Shown: one piece after another, positions 1-12,185 of the stretch | How positions within the stretch are numbered: position 1 is the stretch's first letter | How the letters are laid out: each line of letters starts with the position of its first letter | From: Nigrospora sphaerica | Taxonomy: Eukaryota > Ascomycota > Sordariomycetes > Amphisphaeriales > Apiosporaceae | Length of the DNA: 64,000 nucleotides | Reading direction: 5' to 3' | Assembly (NCBI GenBank): GCA_018287875.1 | Contig: JAGVVL010000001.1 | Coordinates: 7,998,001 to 8,062,000 of the forward strand | Translations under genes and position numbers: made by a program | The notes under the pieces: model-generated | The model's input: the letters and a program-made list of their open reading frames with translations, nothing else | Database searches by the model: none | Told to the model about the DNA's origin: nothing

Positions 1-470
1 TGATGAGAGTCGTCGATTGGAAGGGCAACAGTTGTCCCGGTGACATTGGATGACCAGGAACGATTCGGACGGGCGGGTACGGCGGTTTGGGTGTGTAGAT
101 TGGACGAGCCTGAGGTAGAACGTGGGGAAGAGGCTCCTGGGCGGTAAACCTTGAGGTTAAATCGATGCAGGGCCGGCTCAGATATGCTGGTGCAGCTGCA
201 TCGGCGGGCCGTTGGAAGCAACGATAGCGTGGCGTCACGGACGAGCGTTACAGCAACAATAAAGTCCGGGTCGGTAGGAAGAACCAACGACTTCGGCGGC
301 GGGCGGGGGAGGATGAGGCAAGAAAGAGCTGACGAGAGATGCACCGCGTTCCGACAACCGAAGAGAGGGGGCTGGAAGCACACACACGATCGGGGTACTG
401 GGGTAGCTATAGGTACGTCGGTCAGCTCGTGATGCACGGCGGCATGCTAGCGGTAGAACCGAGCGCGCGA

Positions 471-561
471 GATAATGAGAGACACAGAGAGAGGGAGATA
501 ATGGGAGACAGAGAGAGAGCGAGATAATGAGAGACAGAGAGAGAGATAATGAGAGACAGAG
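471..561. repeat. GA-rich minisatellite
   Basis: Three to four imperfect units of about 24-26 bp, each containing GATAATGAGAGACAGAGAGA with small differences. The strand is almost pure purine. It lies in the gene-free left part of the window. Confidence 0.85.
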
Positions 562-3500
562 CCCGAGGCAGGCGGGCAGGGTCTGGCAGCCGGCGAGGGG
601 AGAAATGAGGATGGCAATGTACATACATCTTGCCTCTACGGGAACTGGTCGGTGTGCTTGGTCGTAGGAAGAGGCGGCGGCACGGCAATGGGCTGAAGCT
701 TGTCGACTTCGAGGCCGGATAGAGGAGAGAGGGAAGCTCTCGAAATCGACCGTGGGCGACCGTGCCTTTTGTTGGACGCCAGCTCGTCGTGGTGGAGAGG
801 CCTGGGAGGCATGGACAGGCCTGATCAAAACCCTTCCCGGAGCGTTGTCAGGGGCAATTTGGCGTGCAGCGACAGCTCCCCCAGCAGCGAGCCGGCATCC
901 ACTCAGCGCCCTCCACCCGGCCCTTGCTGGATGTAGCAGCGCTGCGAGGCCCGAGACGGCCAGGCGGGCGCCGGGTACAATGCGCACCCGCAACCGCCCG
1001 TGGCCAGTGTGGTACCTACCACCTGCCTACCCGTCGCCGTCGGCGATCCTCTCAGTGCGTAAAGCGCCTAACGGTATCGTAGCCCGTACAGTACGGGCAG
1101 TTGTGCACGCTACTAGCGGCTCCCTAGCTGCTTCTCAAACCGCTGCCACTGTGCAGGGGCCCAAGGGCCCAGCATCGGGGCTTGGGATGGCAGACCGTTC
1201 GTTCCCTTGGAGAGGCGCTGCATCGTTTACACCCACCATAAATCAAGACATAAGTACGGATGGAGGGTGGATGCAATCGCGTCCCCGGCTTGAGGCATGC
1301 CCTCGCATTCCAGACTTCTGACACCGAAGCGTGGCGGAGGGTGTAGCAATTAGGAGGCACCTCTTATCCGAATTCGTAGACGTTGTGGATGTAAACGGTT
1401 TTGAAGGCAATTTGAAAACGGCTTGAGTTTGTCGCCGCCTCCAACCTAGCAAGCAATTACACTCACGCTGCTAGTCGTCCACAAGTCTCGCGCTGGAAAT
1501 GTTCCCCTCTTTCAACTCGGCCTGTCTGGGCCCCTTCACCTACCGTAGTCGCTTACCTCCAGCTACCAGCCTCCCGCTCCCTCCTTACAAGACTTCACCT
1601 GCCTATCCATCGCTCATCATGAAGGCCAGGCCAGACACGGCCGATTTGTACTCCGTGTGCCAACGCAGGCGGAGGGGGGGGCATGTTCGTTAGTCTCGTT
1701 GCCCGGTGTCTCCCTGCTCCCGGCGACGCTCCACCCGCACTGAGCAGCGATGGACGGAAGCCGATATGGAGCAGGTGGCCACATACCTAGGAAGTGCCAC
1801 TGCCCTGCGTCTGCCCTGCTCCCGGCAGCTCCACCGTGATGGGTGTTGACATGGAACTGGCTAGTTACATCATGGCGACGACCGGCCTTGGGTGGACAAA
1901 ACCGGTATTAACCTACAAGTACCCTTTACGGGCCTGCTCCTGCGAATCTGGAATGTAGCTGTGCTTCTGTGAGGGCGCGCGAATGCCCTGCATACGCCCG
2001 CGCTCGCGCCCGCTTTGTCCAGAACCATGGGGGGTTTACGAAAATAAGTTAGGTCTGCCTGCCCGCCCGCCCGCGCGGGTGACGAACATCATCATGCGCT
2101 GGCAGTCGTCTCGCATTGGGAAGTGGGTTGCGGCCAGCAACGAGCGGGATCGCCCCTCCTGCACCGTACGTTGGTTGACATGGGGACGGCATAGGACGGA
2201 CGGACAACTACACGGCTGCAGCTGCATGTCTTTCCGCTCCCTTCCATTCGGTTGGAGAGGGAACTAGTCGGGGCCCTGTTTGCCCCGTAGACGCAGGCCC
2301 GGTCGGCATCTCGTTGCTCACTGCTTCCTAGCCCCAACCCGAGAAACACATAGGTAACTCCCCACGGCCCAGAACCCCCAGCTCGGGCCAGATCGTCCGG
2401 CCCAAAGCACGCCATGTGAAAAAGCTGTTGGCCGGATTGGGTGCTGAGACAGATTCACCAATTCGAGATGGGCGTTGGGATACCCGCCAATCAGAGACAT
2501 GATAATCCGCTTCTGGCGTTGCCTCGGAATACTGTGACGGGAAGTTTTTTTTCTCACCCTTCATAAGCAACGAGTCCTTGTTTCCGTCCCGCCCTCCCGT
2601 TGTCAGAGAGGCAGGCAGCCCCGGTAATAAGCACTTTTGCTTGGTTTCGCCTTCGGAGTGGGCTGCGGACACGGTTACCTAGCCGTTACCTAGGTAGCAG
2701 CCCCCCCAGCCGTTACCTCCCCTGGTTATCACCCAGTTGTCACCTAGGTAGACGGGCTACCTCAACAGCTAGTATGCTGGAAACCCCCCGTCGTACGTAA
2801 CCCCGTCCCTGCTGCGTCGACCGCCGGGACTTCTAGGTAGTAGGAATTCTGCGGGCTTGATGGAACCCAGGTGTGGACATCCCTGGGTGCCATCCGTATT
2901 TAGACAGACAGCACTCCCAGTTACTGCTGGGGGGATGGCGGTCGCGAAAGGGAGCACCTTCGATTTTGGTGATCGCCAAGCGACCCGGCGAGGACGCCTT
3001 CCGGATCCGGAAATACCCCAGCCAAGCGCCCCTACCACAGCCGCCGGTGGCCGCCTTTGGGCTTGGCGACTGGGACGGGGCCTGAGAGCAGCGATTCGAC
3101 CTGTTTGTTTCTGCCATATTGCGATGCTACGTGGGGGGGATGCCTCGTCCCTAACGGGACGGCTTTGCTGCAAGTCTTCCTGCCCTATCCCCCGGGGGGC
3201 TTCAAGCGCAATCCTGCTGACAGCATCTGGAACGGCGGACATTCCAGCCATAAGTTTGCGGCCATCCCTCGTGCCGGGGCTTAATCGGCCACGGTCAAAA
3301 ATTGCTCGGGAGCGATTCCCGAATACCGATGCTAAGAGCCCGTCACAGGTCTCTCGTCCACGCTTGAATGGGACGACAGTGGCGCTGCGAGACAGAGGCA
3401 TCACACACGTGTCTGTCGGTCCGCCAACTCTGCCACTGGTTGCCGTGTCTCGCCGTCGGTTGCTCGAGGTCCAGCGGTCCGGCGCCCCCCTTCGCAAATT

Positions 3501-6194
3501 GCAGAACCGCCCACCCTGCATGCGCAGGCCCTATGGGCGGGGTCGTCAGTCAACGACCAAGGCCACGCCAACTGCCGCACCGTGAGCGCACCCGGGAACT
3601 TGGGGACATACAAGAGCTCTCCCGAATACCGACGGATCGGACGAGCAATCGCCCCCTGTGGCCAAGGTTCTCAGCTTCGGACGAGTCGTTCTGAAACCTC
3701 AACGGCGGTGGTATTCAAGAAACACCGTTTCTGATTGACCGCACCGACTTGATCCAAGATCATGCGTTCCATCCGGCCTTCTCCTCCCGCCAAGCGTTAC
3801 TTGCGTCACCCATGCCTGGCGCTACTTCGTTGCCCTGTGAATAACCACCCCGGTAGTCATTCCCACATGGCCCCGCTACGTAGCTGACCGTGCGGATTGG
3901 ACACCCTCACGCAGCGCCCACAAGCGCCGATGAGCCTGGCCGGCCGTAAGCCTATGGGGTTCCCGCGCACACCGTATGGGTTGCTGGGCCAGAGGAAAGC
4001 CAGACGAGGATCACCGGCCCCTGCAGGCGCCTGATACCGAGCTGAGAGTGGACACTGCTTCCGTTGCCACGGCGAGGGCTTGGGCCGGGCGCTCGCCGTC
4101 CCGGCGCTGTCGGCCCTCCCCTTCCTGCCCTTGATTCCATTCTCCAATGGTCTGTATCGTGCAGAGCGCTCGCGATCCAATGGGGGGTTAGTGTTCCTCC
4201 CGTGGAGCAATTCACTGACTCGATCGATGGTCTTCTCCTCGGATTGCATGCGCGACCAGGGTAGCAGACCAGGCACGATAGGGCCCCCCGACGCCCGCGT
4301 TGTAGGCTGTCAATAAAATCGCTTGTCCCTCTCGTTAATGGGGGACGGAAAAGCAGCTATACGCCGCGCCTCTGCCCGAGTGGAAGAGACACGCAAGAAG
4401 ACGCTAATAACTGGCTGGCCGGGTCCAATCTCCTGACGGGCGCGCCAACTCGAGCGAAGGACGAAAGCCACCTGCGGTCTATCCCTGTTTGTTCAGCTAG
4501 CACTTGGTGGGCGTCTATGAGGCAGTTTCCTGCTTTTTTTCTTTCTTCCTCCGAGCTCTGCAAGATAGATAAACAGGCGGGCAAGCGATGTCAAGATGGA
4601 ACCGGCTCGTCTTCCCGCCGGGTCAGCCAAGCGAAGTCAATACTGGTCTGGCCTGGCCGCACCGGGCAACCGGGGTAAGGGGATCTGAAATGCCAGGCAC
4701 AGAACTCTGGCAGTTTCCTTCGGGCGACGTGCCATGCAGGCCAAAAAGTGAAATAGCGTGCCGATCGGATGACGGAGCGTCGATGACCCAGGTCCAGCTC
4801 CGATCGCTTGGGTAGAGGACCGACGTCATGTCTGGACCGCCGGACAGCCGATAGAGCTTCGACGGTCGCCGGACCTTGGACATCTTGCGCCTCAATCTGT
4901 CTAACTACTCGTATTGGCCGGCAAACAGTCGTCATCGGCCGCTCTGTCATCGCATGTTGCGGACGCTTTTTCCATGGCAAGACGCGGGATCGACTGGCGC
5001 TGCGCAACGCTGACGCTACCGGCCATCTCATTTGGGCCATTGTTGATGTGGATTGTTTACCGATTGTTTACCGCCGTCGCGAGCAGCGCAGCGCCGCCGG
5101 CGAAGGGACGGGGCCGGCGAGGTATAGAAACAGCCGGCCGGCGACATATTCCCCTCTCCATAGTCTGGGTCGTCTGTCTCACACGGCCAAGCGTGCGAAG
5201 TGCTGACCGCCTTCTGCACAGCCAATGGAGGCGGCCATTTGCTGGTAGGGTCCAGATCGGGTAGATGACCTGCATAAGAAGCAAGTGAAGCACAAGTCAG
5301 AGGGTTGCGTAAGTCGCCCCGACGAGACTGCGCCTTTAGCCCGGCGTATCGGCGTCTCTCAAGGGTTTGGCGAGACTTCAGCTCTCACGGTGAGCGCGTT
5401 CTTGTCCTCTTTGGGCAAACGCCAGTCACTAGACCAGGAGCCAGAGGTCGCGCCACCAGCCAGGAGAAGCGCAGCCCCGCGAGCTACGGCTGCCGTCTCA
5501 GTCAATGCCGCCCAAGCTGTCTCCTCTCCCACGGACTAGGCCCGCGACCGTCACATCGAAATGGCCCCCCGGCCCTCTGGCACTCCCTCACCGCGATAGG
5601 ATGGAGCTGCATGAAGGTTTGATGTTCGCACGGATGGCATGGGGGGTTTGGGGGACGGTCGTCAGCCCTCTCGTAGCACACGCCGTTTCGAAGCTGCCCC
5701 CCCAGTCTCGGGGCCCATGGGTGGAAATCCTCGCGGTGAGGGGTAAATGCGTCTCACTGTAAACAAAGCCACGTGTGAAAGTAAACATCCCGTTTGGGCA
5801 ACCCGGGCAACACGATCGCGAGGTCACGGGACGGTGCCTTCTGGTAGGTCATATAAATGGGGAGGGTAGGTGCTGAGGCCCATTGCTGTCTGCCCTCGGG
5901 CCCTATCGCTGTAGTAGTAAGGTAAGGACCAGCCCGGTTTCGGCGATCGCCCGGGAACAACTAGCAGTGCTGCCTCAACCTGTAGCTATGACAGCTCTGA
6001 TCAACCCCGAAGAATGAAGGGGAACATACCCGTAGACGCAAAAATACCCACGATTCCCAATCCGCAAACTGTTTGACTTTGCACCACGGCATCCCATCCT
6101 CCCGTGTCCCTCGACCCGGCCGACCGTGCCCGTTGTATCTGACCACCAAGCCCCATACTGAATCGTATGTGCAGGTGCTTACGTCGATTGAGCG

Positions 6195-6214
6195 CCCCCC
6201 CCCCCCCCCCCCCC
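6195..6214. repeat. Poly-C homopolymer (20 C)
   Basis: An uninterrupted run of 20 C in intergenic DNA. Its length could be affected by sequencing or assembly error. Confidence 0.9.
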
Positions 6215-7391
6215 AACGGAGGGGCATCCCTGATTTGCATTGCTCGATGCAAGTCTGTAGGCAGAGCGGGCGGGTACCGACCAACGTCGATTTTTGGTGT
6301 AGCTATATTGATGGCCAGTTTGTCAAGCCAACTAGCGACAGCCGGCGACGTGGCTGGCGTGATTCGTGTCCGGTACGGTTTACGAGGCAACGAGGTGGCG
6401 GGGCCGACCGGGTTGTTCGGTGTGCATCACCACCGCAGCCGTCGTCTCCTCTTCCCGGCTCCTCTTGGCTCCTTTTAGCTCTCGGCGGCGCACCGTGGCG
6501 ATGCCCTTCGGTCCTCTGACTCTGTCGCTATTGTACCGGCACTGTGCCTGCTTTCCCATCCACGCTGCGGGTTCCGTGGCCGCGCGATGCTAAGACATCT
6601 CCATCCGCCAGGGCGCTGGCTTCGCTAGTCGGCTTCTCCATTGGGTTTAAACTGGCGGCTGACTACACGGTATCACGACTCTGCAGGGTCTCTTTTGCCG
6701 TGTCGGGGTCCATCTTGGAGCCTACGATAGTGCAGTATCGCGGGTTGCTCAGGTAACTCCCCTACGACCCCTGGACGAAGCACCGACAGGACCCTCATGA
6801 CCCTTTTAGACGATGAGCGAGGACCCTCCCAGCGGGCGTCTTGGATCCATTGGGGCCGGGCCCCCATCTGACCATTGCAAATTCTGTTGCTTCTAGAAGC
6901 GGGCGTGAGAAGGAAAAAAGCTCGTTTCTAGTCGGACCCGTCGCCCAGCCGGGACCCCTCCCGAACGACTCAACTGCAGGAAGTATACATGACGATGCCA
7001 TTGTCGTCAATCCCCTTCGCCATGACGGAACGTCACGGTGCCCGTACGGGATGGGCAAGGCGAAAGCTGTCACAGGGTCAAGATCCGACGCTACCAACAC
7101 CCGGGGAAATCAGTAGTGGGGTAGACGCAAGAGAGCTGGGAGCTCTTGCCAGCATTGGCTCCAACCGCAATGCGCTAGCCGTAAAAAAAAAATTTAGATT
7201 TTCAGACTGCGACTTTCATGTGGTCGCCAACGAGTCGGCTCTGTTGGTGAAGATCCCATACCACCAGCACCTGCATTCCCAACCACGCGATACGCGACCG
7301 TGACCGTGACTGTGCTTGTGCCTGTGTGTAGGTACCTGTTCCGTGGACTGCACGCCTCATCTTTCGTTGTTGAAACTGCAGCTGCCTCAGC

Positions 7392-10300
7392 ATGGGTAAC
7401 AAACGCAAGCGAGGAGCCAAGAACGGCTCCGGTGACGCTCAGCCCTCCCACAAGAAGTCCAAGAAGGGCCACAAGCCGTCCGAAGTCCCGACTGCCGCCG
7501 CCGGCGCGCCGAGCCTGGATCTCGACAAGTCGCCGTTTCCCGAGCACGCGACGGGTGACGAGAGGAAGCGCGAGGCGAACCTGTACGAGCTCCTGGGCAG
7601 CCTTGATGCGTCGGAGCGCATTGCCGCCGCCGACGCCGTCATTACCGGCCTGCTTGCCAGCTCCGAGTCCGCCTTCCAGCGCCATCTCGAGAAGCGCCTG
7701 TTTCGCGGCCTAGCCAGCTCCCGGAACGCCTCGCGCGTCGGCTTCAGCCTCGTGCTGACCGAGCTGTTCCGCCACCTCTTCCAATCCCCCGACGCCGCCG
7801 ATCCCAAGTTTCCCGGCCTTACATTCGATGCCGTCTTGGACCTTCTTGTGGAAAAGACCAAGCCCAATGGCACCTTGCCGGGCCAGGAGGAAAAAGATTT
7901 GTACTTTGGCCAGCTCTTTGGACTGCAATGCTTTGTCGAGTCCAAAGTCCTCTTCCTCGGCGACGGCTCGAGGTGGTCTAAGGTCATGAGCCTCCTCCTC
8001 GAGCTGGCCAGTAAGAAGGTCTGGATGCGCTCGCAGTGCGCCTGGCTGATTGTCGAGGCCCTGCCACAGATGGGCCAAGAGAAGGCCAGCGAAACGATGC
8101 AGGAGCTGGTCAACATTGGCCTGGGCAAGACGGCCGAGGGCGTGGGCATCTGGCTCAAGGCGCTCATGTGTTATCCCGGCATGAAAATGCCCTCGAAGCC
8201 CTGGAGCCACCCCCTGGCCACCAAGAGCCTGCAGGAGCTCGCCAACGTGCTGAAGGAGAATGTTAAGCACGATGACGGCTCCCAAGAAGTGGCCGTCTTT
8301 GCCGCCAAGTCAGGCAACTGGAATGCCACGTTGCACTTCGTCTGGGACCTCATCCTGAATTACTTCGTAGAGGAGGCTGGCTCCAAGAACATGTCCAAGG
8401 CGGAGCACTTCGAACTCTTCTGGACTGCCGTTATTGATGGTAAGCTCTCCTGGGCGAGGACAGGCAGAAGACCAAACTAACATAAGCAAGCTGGTTTGTT
8501 CTCCAAGACTGCCACCGAGGGGCAGAAATTCCGCGGGCTCATGATCTTCCAAAAGTTCATCCAGGCTCTTGCGGCCAAGGACGAGCATGAGGCGATCAAG
8601 GCACTCTTCTCGCGGAATTTGATGCGATGCATAGTGAACCAGGCCGTCAACAAGGACCGCTATCTGCACCGTGCCGCTCTCAAATCTCTAAAGACGCTTG
8701 AGATCGTCGTGGAGGCTCACCCGTCTACCCTCCTTGCGATCCTCGAGCAGCTTATCAGCCAGAACGGCGCGTATGATTTTGATCAGTTAACGGCCACCAA
8801 CACCGTGGAGCATATCCTCCACCATGTGACAACAGACAACGTCAAAGAAGTGTTCAAGCTCCTCAGAACCCCAGTTTCCACAGTGCAAGAGTAAGTCGAA
8901 GTGCTCTGCACGCGATCCAGCGCAAACACTAATGTACGGTTTCAGGCACGATAAAGCAGAGAACCTGCGGCAATTCTACGCTCTCTACGTGTTTGCAATC
9001 TGCACTCGGTCGAAGACGTCGGGAGAGGTTGAGAAGGAGAAAGACCAGGAAGGAAAAGTACTGGAATTGTCCTTGAAGGAGCTAATTCAGATTTCGTACT
9101 CGAGGTCGGACGACTTCAGCCCTGAACTCTCGGACAAAACAAGACAGGTGTTCCGGAGTCGGCTTGGGTCGGCATTGGCCCGGCTGACCAAACGACGTGC
9201 GGATTATCGCTTCCTCTGCGATGCTGTACTGACGGTCGACCCGTCGGCTGTCCCGATGAGCGCAGAACTGGAGGTCGAGCGCAAGGCAGCTCTGAAGACT
9301 TTGAAGAAGTTGACGCGGCAAAGTCAAAAGTCAGGCCAGGAAGAGGGCAACGCATCGTTGGGACTCGCTTTGCTTTACGCAATCACCATCTTGCAGCTCT
9401 ACGATGGTGAACCGGACGCCATCAGTACTCTCGAGGATCTGAAGCAGTGTGCGGAGAAGCTGCAAGACTCTGATTCTGCCGCTTCTGCTCTTCTCGTTGA
9501 GATCCTATTGTCCATGGTGTCCCGCAAATCACCATTGATGCGGCAAATCACCCAGCAGGTCTTTGAAGCCTTCACGAGTCAACTATCCGCAGAGGCGCTG
9601 GAAGGTCTAACCGATCACCTGACTGCCGAAGAAAACCTGAAGGGCCAACAGGCTCTTTTTGAAGCTGAAGACGAGGAAATGGAAGACGTGGGGCAGACGG
9701 ACGGAAGCGATGACGAAGACGAAGATGAGATTTCCGAGATTGGCTCGGATGTCGAGTTTCTCACCCTGAACGGCAACGAGGTGGATGATGAAGGTGGAAG
9801 CGACGATGACGAAGCCGAGGAGACCGACACAAAAGCGCAAGACTACGCAAAGCTCGACGACGCTCTTGCCAAAGTGCTGGGCAGCCATCGGCTTGACCAA
9901 GACGCCGAGGCCGAGTCCTCGGACAATGACTCGGACATGACCGATTCGGAAATGATGGCTCTGGACGACAAGCTGGCCGAAGTGTTCAAGCAGCGGGTGG
10001 AGAAGTCCAACAAGAACAAGGAGCGGGCAAGTGCCAAAGCCACCGTGGTCCACTTCAAGCACCGCGTGCTCGACTTTTTGGACATCTACGTCAAAAAGGA
10101 GGCACACAACCCCCTGGCGTCCAGCTTACTTGTTCCGCTCCTCAGACTCATCCGAACGACGCAGACCAAGGAGCTCTCGAAGAAAGCGGTGGACACGATC
10201 CACAACTTCGCGCGCGTGTCCAAGAAAGTTCGGGCCGGCGCGGAGTCGCTGACGGTCGACGTGGACGCGCAGCTCAACCTTCTGAGGGAGATCCACCAGG

Positions 10301-10527
10301 AGGCTTCACAGGACAACTCGGTGGCGTTTGCACGAGCCGCCTCGGCGGCAAGTCTCGTGGTGGCGTCGAACTTGCTCGCCGCCGATAAGGAGTCGATTTC
10401 GCAGGTGGCGGCCATCTACGCGCAAACGCAGGTGGACTGGGCACTGGGGAAGAGGAAAATCCAAGCCGTGTTCTTCACGGAATGGGTCAACTGGTGTGCA
10501 GCCCAGGCAGCATCGGCGAAGGCCTGA
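7392..10527 (+). CDS. POL5 / MYBBP1A-family nucleolar protein
   Basis: Homologue of yeast Pol5 (human MYBBP1A), a HEAT/ARM-like nucleolar protein that binds rDNA and is needed for rRNA synthesis and pre-60S assembly despite its DNA polymerase V name. Three exons, 7392-8439, 8491-8890 and 8946-10527, with introns of 51 and 55 bp; joining them restores the frame and gives 1009 residues, the usual family size. The N-terminus is a short Lys/Arg-rich tail suited to nucleolar targeting, followed by a segment on sister-gene-like helices (ERIAAADAVITGLL, LEKRLFRGLASSRNASR) characteristic of the family. A strongly acidic Asp/Glu/Ser stretch lies at about 9665-9835, with a second at 9905-9975, before a basic helical C-terminus. 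The first ATG has a good context (CAGCATGG). The right-hand neighbour, the AA13 LPMO, is convergent. Identification is from family resemblance; the exon structure is inferred. Confidence 0.9.
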
Positions 10528-12185
10528 TGATTGTGTGAGATAGGTTGGTCGTTCTCAAGATACCCCTCCTAGGTTGCCAATAGACGGGGCTAGCATTTAT
10601 GGTTACGTCCCTCTCTGGAGCCAAACACTGTAACGGCAGCGAGTTTTTCAGAGTACCTTTTCAGGCTTGGGATGGATCTAAAAGTGTATACATATGTATG
10701 GTTGTATGGTAGACAGTGGACCACCGCTGGCAGCAGCGCAGTTATCCAATTGGGGGACAATGGGAAAATGTCCCAAAACCAAGTGGGTCACTGACATCGA
10801 TTGCTGGTTTGAATCACTAGCGGCCTCACCACCAACCACCTTCCCTATTAGGAAGTCAAGCTACGACCAGAATAGGGCTGACAGAAGTGGATACCGCAGC
10901 AGGGATGGTCGCTCTCGATGTTCCAAGCCTTTTGCGACTGCGTAAGGGAGTACGTCGGGATTGCAGGTCACCATTCGCCAAGGTCGCAAGTCAGGTATTC
11001 AGTTCGTACGCCGAGTACATCAATGCCTTTTGGTTTATGAATCCTCTCGCACCGATCCCAGTCTTGGGGCCATCTCCCCCTGGACGACACGTGCCCGTTT
11101 TAGAAAAGGACGGCCAGGGACACGGCGGCCGATCCTTCGCCCGCATGATTACACCAGAGGCAGAGAGTGCTTCGTGAAAATAGGCGTCTCGACCTCCCGA
11201 GACCGACACGCACTGTTCAAGTGAAAACAAGCCGTTTGGACCCCGCCACGTTAGTCCGCGAGATGGCCGCCACGATCGGCTCCGGAGAGGCATGGGAGCG
11301 AGATGCGCGACTAAGCGACCACCGCCCGGGCCTGGTCACTGCAGAAACGGTCAAGCGGCGTGCCACCACGCCCTTTCCCCTTCGGCCTGGTACAAAGATA
11401 TGTGTCGTTTCCTTTGGCTGGTATGCAGGTGACCTGGGTAGAGGGGTGGCAGAGACGGCCTCCCCTGCTGCCTGTTCGACCGCCCTAGCAGCCTGGCCCG
11501 CCGGGAGTGAAGTCCGGCACATACCAGGGGCCTTTCCTGGGCCGCATAGCAGATAGCATGTCAATTGCTCCATTGTAGGCCATGCAATGCCAATTATGTA
11601 GCTGCCTTACAACCACAGCAAGAAAAAGAATTTCAGACCCGTTGATTTAGTGGTAAGACGTCCCTCGGGAATTTGTCAAGTCCTTAAATCAGCTGAGTCC
11701 GATTTTCGTTCGAAGGGGGGGACCCAGGGCGAGAGAAGGCCGAGGTTCGGTTCCTCGAAGTGTCATTCATGCTTTTTACTGCTATTTTTGCCCGTCTTTC
11801 TTCTCTCTCCCGGCAAATACCCTACCAACACCGGGGACAGGAACGTACAAAAGCAAAGGAGGCTCTGATACAACTCCGCCCTTCGGAGGTGTAGAAATGT
11901 CACCGAGAGGTCCGTCACTCCAGATCATACACAAGTCACAAGCGGGACAAGCCTCAAGGCGACGCACATACTCGGCGGCGCATAAGTGCCATGTTAGATT
12001 CATCATACATGGAACGTAAAGATGCTCGAAGAGACACACAGCAACCTCTAAGATTGAAGCCAAGTGATTGAGTAAACCTTCAACGAGAAAACGGACCAAG
12101 GAATCTCCTTCTTTCTCCCCCTTAGAAGACCATGCTCGCCAAACCGCACGTGGGGGGGTTCGCACGCCGCGTAAGTCCCCTCCCT
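10528..12185. other. Convergent intergenic region between POL5 and the AA13 gene
   Basis: About 1.65 kb containing the 3' ends of two converging genes. No protein gene is recognised. A tRNA-like element with an A box, a canonical T-arm and a T run is present at about 11636-11777 (listed separately). Confidence 0.55.
11636..11777 (+). other. tRNA-like relic or unusual Pol III unit (candidate)
   Basis: An A-box-like stretch TGATTTAGTGGTAAGACG (11643-11660) is followed about 80 bases later by a perfect T-arm: a 5-bp stem CGAGG/CCTCG closing the 7-base loop TTCGGTT (11741-11757). A TTTTT run follows at 11773-11777. GACCCGT (11636-11642) can pair 5 of 7 positions with the seven bases after the T-arm. 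No convincing anticodon arm forms and the D-stem has a mismatch, so this may be a decayed tRNA, a tRNA with a large intron, or chance. Confidence 0.3.

Larger units (their letters stand above)
1..7391. other. Gene-poor region, no supported gene
   Basis: No open frame in these 7.4 kb resembles a known protein, and the longest ones (235-993 on -, 2857-3585 on +) have low-complexity or arginine/proline-rich translations typical of GC-rich non-coding DNA. It holds a GA-rich minisatellite (471-561), a cluster of CCTAGGTA-type palindromes (about 2672-2760) and a run of 20 C (6195-6214). The last few hundred bases are probably the POL5 promoter and 5' UTR. Species-specific short genes or non-coding transcripts cannot be ruled out from sequence alone. 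Confidence 0.6.

Noticed and set aside
235..993. 252-codon open frame on - at the left edge
   Set aside because: Contains a long Ser/Leu run derived from the GA minisatellite and no domain; low-complexity artefact.
2857..3585. 242-codon open frame on +
   Set aside because: Arg/Pro/Gly-rich composition without any family feature or splice context; open in opposite strand too.
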